Source of the DNA: an uncultured Kouleothrix sp.
GTDB taxonomy: Bacteria > Chloroflexota > Chloroflexia > Chloroflexales > Roseiflexaceae
DNA length: 8,440 nt
Assembly (NCBI GenBank): GCA_937858455.1
Contig: CALLYN010000383.1
Coordinates: 1 to 8,440, forward strand
Direction of reading: 5' to 3'
Positions 1 through 4,600 of the stretch are shown one piece after another (positions within the stretch are counted from its first letter, which is position 1; each line of letters begins with the position of its first letter). The notes under the pieces were generated by a model. It did not search any database. It had not been told where the DNA came from and was given only the letters and a program-made list of their open reading frames with translations. Both the position numbers and the translations under genes were made by a program.

Positions 1-181
1 CCACGCCGACGCCGTAGCGCGCGCCGGCCTCGAGCAGGGCGCGCACCCCGGCAGTGCTGTTGTGGTCGGTCGCGGCGATCGCGCGCATGCCCAGCCCGGC
101 GGCGTGCCGGGCCAGCGCGGCCGGCTCCCAGCGCGAGTGGTGCGGTGTGGCCGTGGTGTGGATCTGCAAGTCGACGATCAT
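1..181 (-). CDS. PHP-domain metal-dependent phosphoesterase, N-terminal fragment
   Basis: Sixty codons are visible before the gene runs off the left edge. The translation begins MIVDLQIHTTATPHHSRWEP and continues through 'MRAIAATDHNSTAGVRALLEAGARYGV'-type sequence. This is the classic start of a PHP (polymerase and histidinol phosphatase) domain: motif I 'DLxxHTTAT' at residues 4-12 and motif II 'ATDHNSTAG' at residues 37-45, where T38-D39-H40 holds metal ligands. Family members are cytoplasmic, metal-dependent phosphoesterases or nucleases (YciV/RNase AM-like and many uncharacterised relatives). Residue 6 is Gln where many PHP proteins have the first His of the HxH pair; H8 is kept. The ATG at 181 is the natural start because motif I follows at once, but no good Shine-Dalgarno precedes it. 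The patatin gene ends 44 nt upstream on the same strand, so the two may share a transcript. The substrate cannot be told from this fragment. Confidence 0.8.
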   Translation of the reverse strand, partial: MIVDLQIHTTATPHHSRWEPAALARHAAGLGMRAIAATDHNSTAGVRALLEAGARYGVGV

Positions 182-225
182 GGCTCGGTGTATGCGGAAA
201 GGATGCGTGATGGCGCTAGTATACA

Positions 226-1362
226 TCAAGCAGAATTTTCTGGGGCGGCGCGCCGCGCAAGTGCGCGCTCGGCGTCGGCGCGGCCCTGCGCGAACAGCGC
301 CTGGTGGTTGGCGGTCTCGTAGTCGATGATCCAGTCGAGCGGCATAAGCTCGGCTGGGGCGATCACGGTGGGCGGTGCGATCGGGCGCGGCACCGGCCCC
401 TCCAGCTGCATGCTCGCGTCGCCGAGCTGCGCGGCGGCCTGGGCCAGCTTGGCGGCGGCCTGGGCCAGCCGGTTGCGGTGCTCGATCGCCTCAAAGGCCA
501 CCCGGTACGACGCCAGCAGCGCCCAGTCGAGCGTCAGCGACAGCGCCTGCACGAGGTCCTGCGGCATCTGGCGCGTCTGGAGCCGCATGGTGTCGGGGTC
601 GGCATTCCAGGGCGTCATCATCACCACCAGGATGTCGACCTCGTCGGCGCCGGCCAGGTCGATCACCGGCTCGAGCGGCGTATTGGCCAGCACCGCGCCG
701 TCCCAGTACTTCGCGTCGCCGATCGACGTCCAGGGGTAGACGATCGGGATGCTCGACGAGGCCATCAGCTGGTCGAGCGCGATCGTGTCGGCCGGGCGGC
801 CTGCCAGCGGGCGGTTGCAGAACACGCGCAGCGTGCCGCTCTGCAGCTCGGTAGCGGCTAGCAGTAGCGCCGGGGCGGCGGCTGAGTTGATGCGGGCGAA
901 GTCCATCCACTGCGCCAGCGTGTGGCGCCAGGGCGTGGTGTCCAGCAGGCTGCGGAACGGCCGGGCGTGAAACAGCGCGCCGAGGCGGCTGAACAACCCC
1001 TGCGCGCTCATGTTGCGCTCGGCGGGCGGCAGCTCGTCGCGCGCGCCGCCGTGCGCGTCGGATGTGAGCACGCTGCGCAGCAGGAAGCGCAGCAGCGGCC
1101 GGCTGATCGCCGGCAGGTCGGCCGAGAGCCGGTGCACCTCCTCGGTGTGCATGGCCAGCCAGCGCGCTTTCAGCTGCGCTACCGTCAGGCCCGAGGCCAG
1201 CGCCGCGGCGTTGATCGCGCCGATTGAGGTGCCGGCGATAATATCCGGCCCTTTGCCGTCTTGCATCCAGCCGGCCGCCACCAGCGCCTCGATGACGCCG
1301 ATATGGTACGCGCCGCGCCCCCCGCCGCCCGAGAGCACCAGCGCTTTTTTCGTTGTTGGCAT
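226..1362 (-). CDS. Patatin-like phospholipase family protein
   Basis: A 378-aa lipid acyl hydrolase of the patatin family, expected to cleave acyl esters with a Ser-Asp dyad. The oxyanion-hole loop is SGGGGRGAYHIGV at residues 11-23, the nucleophile elbow GTSIG at 44-48 (Ser46), and the catalytic aspartate lies in DGAVLANTPL at 221-230 (Asp221; the usual DGG is DGA here). No signal peptide or membrane segment is evident, so it is probably cytoplasmic or peripheral. The reading frame extends 24 codons further upstream, but the ATG at 1362 is chosen because GGAGG lies 5 nt before it and the patatin fold starts just inside it. After the catalytic core comes an Ala-rich heptad stretch (LAQAAAK/LAQAAAQ, about 299-314), likely a short helix or coiled coil, then a Pro-rich linker. 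The C-terminus after 335 is not recognised. Substrate unknown. Confidence 0.9.
   Translation of the reverse strand: MPTTKKALVLSGGGGRGAYHIGVIEALVAAGWMQDGKGPDIIAGTSIGAINAAALASGLTVAQLKARWLAMHTEEVHRLSADLPAISRPLLRFLLRSVLTSDAHGGARDELPPAERNMSAQGLFSRLGALFHARPFRSLLDTTPWRHTLAQWMDFARINSAAAPALLLAATELQSGTLRVFCNRPLAGRPADTIALDQLMASSSIPIVYPWTSIGDAKYWDGAVLANTPLEPVIDLAGADEVDILVVMMTPWNADPDTMRLQTRQMPQDLVQALSLTLDWALLASYRVAFEAIEHRNRLAQAAAKLAQAAAQLGDASMQLEGPVPRPIAPPTVIAPAELMPLDWIIDYETANHQALFAQGRADAERALARRAAPENSA
431..469. repeat. Two 18-bp direct repeats inside the patatin gene
   Basis: GCGGCGGCCTGGGCCAGC occurs at 431-448 and again at 452-469, a period of 21 bp, which is exactly seven codons. On the minus strand it encodes the duplicated heptad LAQAAA(K/Q). 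The in-frame period suggests a small tandem duplication within a helical segment rather than a regulatory site. Confidence 0.75.
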
Positions 1363-1436
1363 GCGCGCCTCCGCGTGTCGTTCGCTATAATTAGGACGTA
1401 CGCGGCTGCCCTGTCTGGTATCCCGACGCGGCACAC

Positions 1437-1461
1437 CTGCCTGCGGCAGCGCCGCAGGCAG
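1437..1461. other. 11-bp perfect hairpin between patatin and esterase genes
   Basis: CTGCCTGCGGC (1437-1447) is followed by the 3-nt loop AGC and the exact reverse complement (1451-1461). It lies about 100 nt beyond the stop of the esterase gene and 75 nt before the patatin start, both on the minus strand. No T-run follows on either strand, so it is not a textbook intrinsic terminator. It could end the esterase transcript in a U-tract-free way, act as an mRNA stabiliser, or be a small dispersed palindrome. The rest of the 1363-1562 gap shows no gene. Confidence 0.55.
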
Positions 1462-1562
1462 AGCGCACCAACTGCGTAAGTCCTACATAAATAACGACTG
1501 GCGGCGGCGATTTGACACGGCTGCCCAACGCGGCCTGGTGGTTGGACGCCTGCGCCCGTGGC

Positions 1563-2516
1563 TCAGGCGGGCGCTGCCGCGAGCTTCTCTTTCAGAAACG
1601 TAAGCACGCGCTGGATGTTCGCGCTGCCCTCGAACACCAGCGTGCTGCCGCTGTCGCCGTGGCCCACGCCGGCCAGCAGGTCGTACTGCACGTCGTTCCC
1701 GGCAGCCTTGAGCGCGTCGGCCAGCATTTTGGTGTTCTCGATCGGCACGGTGCAGTCCTGGTCGCCCTTCTGGATCAGGAACGGCGGGTCGTCGGCGCTG
1801 ATGTAGGTGATCGGGTTGGCCTGCTTCACCAGATCGGGCGCGCTGGGCACGGTGGCGCCGAGGTACAGCGACTCGAACGAGCTAGCGGTGTTGTGGGTCT
1901 GGTCGCTCGAGGAGCAGCCCTGGGCCTTGGCCTGCGCGTCCATCTGGCCGAAGTCGATGGGGCCGAACCAGTCGACCACCGCCTGCACGCGGCTCGAGAC
2001 GCCGGCGCTGCCGAGCTTCGCGTCGTCGAACGCGGCGATGTCGCCGCTGGTGCCGAGCATGGCCGCGATGTTGCCGCCGGCCGATTGGCCAAACGCCACA
2101 ATCTTGTTCGGGTCGAGGTTGTACTTGGCGGCGTTGGCGCGCAGGAAGCGCACGGCGGCCTTGGCGTCGAGCACGGCGGCCGGGAAGGTGGCCTCGCCCG
2201 ACAGGCGGTAGTCGATGCTGGCGATCGCGTAGCCGGCATCCAGGAACGCCTGGCCGATCGCCGCGCCGACCATGCTCTTGTCGCCGAGCTTGAAGCCGCC
2301 GCCGTGGATGTTGATGATCACCGGGAACGGCCCGCTGCCCTGCGGCAGGTACAGATCGAGCTTCTGCGTGCCGGCGCCGCTGGCGTACGGCAGGTCCTTC
2401 TGGGCGGGCGTGACGCTGAGGTTTGCCGGCCCGCCGAGCAGCGAGCAGCCGGCCAGCGCCAGCAGCGCGGCCAGCAGCAAGGCTAGCTGCGGCCGAGCGC
2501 GCGATGTCGTGTTCAT
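1563..2516 (-). CDS. Lipoprotein alpha/beta-hydrolase (BD-FAE/HSL-like esterase)
   Basis: A 317-aa predicted lipoprotein esterase. A short basic N-terminus and hydrophobic run (residues 8-22) end in the lipobox L21-A-G-C24, so Cys24 would be lipidated and the enzyme anchored on the outer face of the cytoplasmic membrane. The hydrolase core shows the HGGG oxyanion loop (71-74), the IDYRL strand (101-105), nucleophile elbow GQSAGG (Ser145), probable acid Asp254 in GDQDCTVP, and His286 in GVGHGD. This pattern fits the BD-FAE/hormone-sensitive-lipase-like esterases, which act on acyl or feruloyl esters of polysaccharides or small lipids; the substrate here is unknown. The frame extends 16 codons upstream, but the ATG at 2516 is preferred: it gives a proper signal peptide, and GAAGGAG lies about 11 nt before it. 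It diverges from the response-regulator gene, and the shared spacer carries a palindrome pair that may control it. Confidence 0.9.
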   Translation of the reverse strand: MNTTSRARPQLALLLAALLALAGCSLLGGPANLSVTPAQKDLPYASGAGTQKLDLYLPQGSGPFPVIINIHGGGFKLGDKSMVGAAIGQAFLDAGYAIASIDYRLSGEATFPAAVLDAKAAVRFLRANAAKYNLDPNKIVAFGQSAGGNIAAMLGTSGDIAAFDDAKLGSAGVSSRVQAVVDWFGPIDFGQMDAQAKAQGCSSSDQTHNTASSFESLYLGATVPSAPDLVKQANPITYISADDPPFLIQKGDQDCTVPIENTKMLADALKAAGNDVQYDLLAGVGHGDSGSTLVFEGSANIQRVLTFLKEKLAAAPA

Positions 2517-2572
2517 GGGTGTGTACGCTCCTTCTTGCTTTTTGTAGCTAGCATAGCGCAGCAATCTGGAGA

Positions 2573-2608
2573 GAATCTCGAGAAATGCTGGCGAAATTCT
2601 CGAGATTC
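2573..2608. promoter_or_regulatory. Candidate operator: paired TCTCGAGA palindromes, 22 bp apart
   Basis: GAATCTCGAGAA (2573-2584) and TTCTCGAGATTC (2597-2608) are exact reverse complements separated by 12 nt. Each holds the self-palindrome TCTCGAGA (2576-2583 and 2598-2605), so the two cores are also direct repeats with a 22-bp period, two helical turns. The site lies in the 121-nt spacer between the divergent esterase and response-regulator genes, with the right copy just where the -35 region of the regulator promoter would be. OmpR/PhoB-type regulators bind tandem sites of this spacing, so autoregulation by the adjacent regulator is the leading guess. A separate dimeric repressor is possible. 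Confidence 0.55.
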
Positions 2609-2622
2609 CCTTGAGGATTGTG

Positions 2623-2631
2623 TGCTAGGAT
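2623..2631 (+). promoter_or_regulatory. Possible extended -10 / Shine-Dalgarno of the regulator gene
   Basis: TGCTAGGAT fits an extended -10 element (TGn plus TAGGAT, four of six matches) with no recognisable -35, which would suit a promoter that needs an activator. The same bases contain AGGA (2627-2630), 7 nt before the ATG at 2638, which can serve as the ribosome binding site. If it is the -10, transcription would start at about the ATG itself. The sequence alone cannot decide between these uses. Confidence 0.3.
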
Positions 2632-2637
2632 CGGCCT

Positions 2638-3351
2638 ATGCCAGAGCGAATTCTGATCGTTGACGACGACGCGTCGATTGTGGCGGTGCTGCGCGGCTAC
2701 CTCGAGCAGGCCGGCTACCAGGTGCTGGTGGCCCACGACGGCGACATGGCGCTGTACACAGTGCGGCTCGAGCGCCCCGACCTGCTGCTGCTCGACCTGA
2801 TGATGCCGCGGCGCGACGGCTGGGATGTGACCAGGCGCGTGCGCGCCGACGCGGCGCTGGCCGCGCTGCCGATCATCCTGCTGACCGCGCGCGTCGACGA
2901 CGGCGACAAGATCGTGGGGCTCGAGCTTGGCGCCGACGACTACATCACCAAGCCGTTCAACCCGCGCGAGGTGGTGGCGCGGGTTGGCGCGCTGCTGCGG
3001 CGCACGCGGCTCGATCGGCTGCCGGCTGCCGTGCCGCGCGTGCTGGTGTGCGGCGGGCTGCGGCTGGACATCGACCAGCGCGCGCTGTGGGTCGAGGGCC
3101 GGCCGGTGGCGCTGACGCGCACCGAGTTCAGCCTGCTGAAGGCGCTGCTCGAAAACCCCGGCTACACGCTGACGCGCGAGGATCTGCTCGAGCAGGCGCT
3201 GGGCTACCTGTACGGCGAGATCGGCCGCGTGCTCGACACGCACATCCGCAACCTGCGGCGCAAGATCGAGCCCGACCCCGAGAACCCGCGCTATATTCAG
3301 ACGGTATACGGCGTGGGCTACCGCCTGAGCGTCGAGCGAGGCCAGCCATGA
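2638..3351 (+). CDS. OmpR/PhoB-family response regulator
   Basis: A 237-aa DNA-binding response regulator. The receiver domain (about 4-120) has the acidic pair D9/D10, phospho-acceptor Asp53 in LLLLDLMMPRRDGW, the switch Thr83 in LLTAR and the conserved Lys105 in ITKPF. A short linker leads to a winged-helix output domain (about 135-232) with the family pattern LTRTEFSLLKALLENPG and the recognition-helix region VLDTHIRNLRRKIEPD, ending YIQTVYGVGYRL. This is full family length with nothing missing. It should be phosphorylated by the histidine kinase that follows, whose start overlaps its stop (ATGA), indicating translational coupling. The start at 2638 places the receiver strand directly after MPER. 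Targets are unknown; the paired TCTCGAGA site just upstream makes its own promoter and the divergent esterase the first candidates. Confidence 0.96.
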   Translation: MPERILIVDDDASIVAVLRGYLEQAGYQVLVAHDGDMALYTVRLERPDLLLLDLMMPRRDGWDVTRRVRADAALAALPIILLTARVDDGDKIVGLELGADDYITKPFNPREVVARVGALLRRTRLDRLPAAVPRVLVCGGLRLDIDQRALWVEGRPVALTRTEFSLLKALLENPGYTLTREDLLEQALGYLYGEIGRVLDTHIRNLRRKIEPDPENPRYIQTVYGVGYRLSVERGQP

Positions 3352-4394
3352 ATCGACTGTGGGTGCGGCTCAGCCTGCTGATCGGTGGGGTGCTGTTCGG
3401 CGTGTTCTTTATGCAGTTTCTGGCGATTGTCGTGCCGCACATGGCCGGCTGGGATACGCCCGCGCCCGGCGGCGACATCGCCGACGACGCCGAGATCGCC
3501 CGCCGCCTGGTCGATTTCCTGGCGCTCTCGCTGCTGGTGGGGCTGGGCGCGGGCGTGCTGATCGGCCGCTGGGTGAGCGCGCCGATCAGCGCAATGGCGC
3601 GCGCCGCGCGGCGCGTCAGCGAGGGCGACCTGGCGGTGCGCGTGTCGGAGCGCGGCAGCCAGGAGATCGCCGAGCTGGGCGCGGCGTTCAACAAGATGGT
3701 GGCCGACCTGCAGGGCGCCGAGGCGCTGCGCAACAACCTGATGGCCGACGTGTCGCACGAGCTGCGCACGCCGCTGACGGTGCTGGCCGGCAATCTGCGC
3801 GCCGCGCTCGACCGCGTCGCTACGCTCGACGAGGCGGCGATCGCCAACCTGTACTCCCAGACGCGCCACCTCATTCAGCTGGTGAACGACCTGCGCGAGC
3901 TGGCGCTGGCCGAGAGCCACCAGCTGCCCCTGGCCCTGCAGCCGACCGACCTGGGCGCGCTGGTGGCCGAGACGCTGCAGGTGCTCGAGCCGCTGGCCGA
4001 CGAGAAGGAGATACGCCTGGTGGCGGCAGCGCCGCCGCTGCCGGTGGTGCAGGTGGATCCGACGCGCCTGCGCCAGGTGCTGTTCAACCTGCTCTCGAAC
4101 GCGCTGCGCCACACCCCGCCGGGCGGCGAGATCGAGGTGGCGCTGGCCGCCAGCGCGGCCGAGGTGCGCCTTGCGGTGCGCGACAGCGGCGAGGGCCTGG
4201 CGCCCGAGCAGGTCGCCTCGGTGTTCGACCGCTTCTACCGCGCCGATAAGTCGCGCAGCCGCGAGACTGGCGGCACTGGCCTGGGCCTGGCGATCGTCAA
4301 GGCGCTGGCCGAGGCTCACGCCGGCCGGGCCGAGGCCGCCAGCCCCGGCAAGGATCAGGGCAGCACCTTCACGGTGATCTTGCCGCTCCGCTGA
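3348..4394 (+). CDS. HAMP-domain sensor histidine kinase
   Basis: A 348-aa membrane kinase, partner of the preceding regulator. Two hydrophobic segments (about 8-30 and 55-73) enclose an external loop of only about 24 residues, so it probably senses membrane events or an accessory protein rather than binding a ligand in a large sensor domain. HAMP follows (about 74-126, RWVSAPISAMARAARRVSEG onward). The dimerisation domain has the phospho-acceptor His137 in DVSHELRTPL. The ATPase domain has the N box (N247 and N251 in FNLLSNALRH), G1 box DSGEG (279-283), F box FDRFYR (293-298) and G2 box GGTGLGLAIV (308-317). All catalytic motifs are intact. The open frame continues 100 codons upstream inside the regulator, but the ATG at 3348 gives the normal membrane-first layout, overlaps the regulator stop as ATGA, and has GAGG six nt before it. 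Confidence 0.95.
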   Translation: MNRLWVRLSLLIGGVLFGVFFMQFLAIVVPHMAGWDTPAPGGDIADDAEIARRLVDFLALSLLVGLGAGVLIGRWVSAPISAMARAARRVSEGDLAVRVSERGSQEIAELGAAFNKMVADLQGAEALRNNLMADVSHELRTPLTVLAGNLRAALDRVATLDEAAIANLYSQTRHLIQLVNDLRELALAESHQLPLALQPTDLGALVAETLQVLEPLADEKEIRLVAAAPPLPVVQVDPTRLRQVLFNLLSNALRHTPPGGEIEVALAASAAEVRLAVRDSGEGLAPEQVASVFDRFYRADKSRSRETGGTGLGLAIVKALAEAHAGRAEAASPGKDQGSTFTVILPLR

Positions 4395-4413
4395 TAACTT
4401 ACACGTTGGTGGG

Positions 4414-4442
4414 GGTTTGGGGCGGCAAAGCCGCCCCAAACC
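4414..4442. terminator. Hairpin after the kinase gene, GGCGGC-AAA-GCCGCC
   Basis: GGTTTGGGGCGGC (4414-4426), loop AAA, then the exact reverse complement (4430-4442): a 13-bp perfect stem starting 20 nt after the kinase stop. It is very stable, but no T-run follows. It is probably the 3' end of the two-component operon. It shares two bases (4441-4442) with the next palindrome, so both cannot be fully paired at once. Confidence 0.5.
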
Positions 4443-4468
4443 TCCTCTCCCGCGCGCGGGAGAGGAGG
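4441..4468. repeat. 28-bp perfect palindrome, CCTCCTCTCCCGCG half-site
   Basis: CCTCCTCTCCCGCG at 4441-4454 is followed directly by its exact reverse complement at 4455-4468. Palindromes of the 'CTCTCCCGC / GCGGGAGAG' type recur between genes in a number of high-GC bacteria as I remember them, so this may be a copy of a dispersed REP-like element rather than a gene-specific terminator. One copy is visible in this window. Confidence 0.5.
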
Positions 4469-4479
4469 GGGCGAAAGAC

Positions 4480-4506
4480 GTTGCACGAGCCCTGACGTAG
4501 TGCAAC
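4480..4506. repeat. Inverted repeat GTTGCAC-N13-GTGCAAC
   Basis: GTTGCAC (4480-4486) and GTGCAAC (4500-4506) are exact reverse complements separated by 13 nt. It could be a weak stem or an operator-like dyad (21-bp centre spacing is not exact). It sits in the gap between two convergent genes, where an operator would have no obvious target, so its role is unclear. Confidence 0.35.
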
Positions 4507-4530
4507 ACAATCTCTATGTGATCAAGCGAA

Positions 4531-4587
4531 CAGCGTAGAATGCAGGAGGGTTCCGCGCGTGGCGCGGAACCCTCCTGCATTCTGCTG
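4531..4587. terminator. Very long hairpin between convergent genes, 22-bp perfect stem
   Basis: The arms 4537-4558 and 4562-4583 are exact reverse complements over 22 bp (AGAATGCAGGAGGG then TTCCGCGC) with a 3-nt loop GTG. After a 2-nt bulge, CAGC (4531-4534) also pairs with GCTG (4584-4587). It lies 17 nt beyond the stop of the minus-strand secreted-protein gene, so a bidirectional terminator is the likeliest role, though neither strand shows a T-run after it. Confidence 0.6.
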
Positions 4588-4600
4588 CCCCAGGCGTAGC

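Noticed and set aside
218..223. TATACT (minus strand) as a -10 box for the PHP gene
   Set aside because: The hexamer at -35 distance is GCCCCA, and the patatin gene reads through into this gap, so a separate promoter is not supported.
231..242. CAGAATTTTCTG small dyad at the end of the patatin gene
   Set aside because: Only a 5-bp stem with a 2-bp centre, inside the last codons; too weak to call a terminator.
1386..1391. Perfect TATAAT on the plus strand upstream of the patatin gene
   Set aside because: No -35 at the right distance and no plus-strand gene downstream; probably chance in a short AT-rich patch.
1512..2486. 324-codon plus-strand open frame
   Set aside because: It lies antisense to the esterase gene, whose lipobox, GQSAGG and HGGG motifs are clear. 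The plus-strand product is Arg/Val/Ala/His-rich low-complexity sequence typical of an antisense shadow at high GC.
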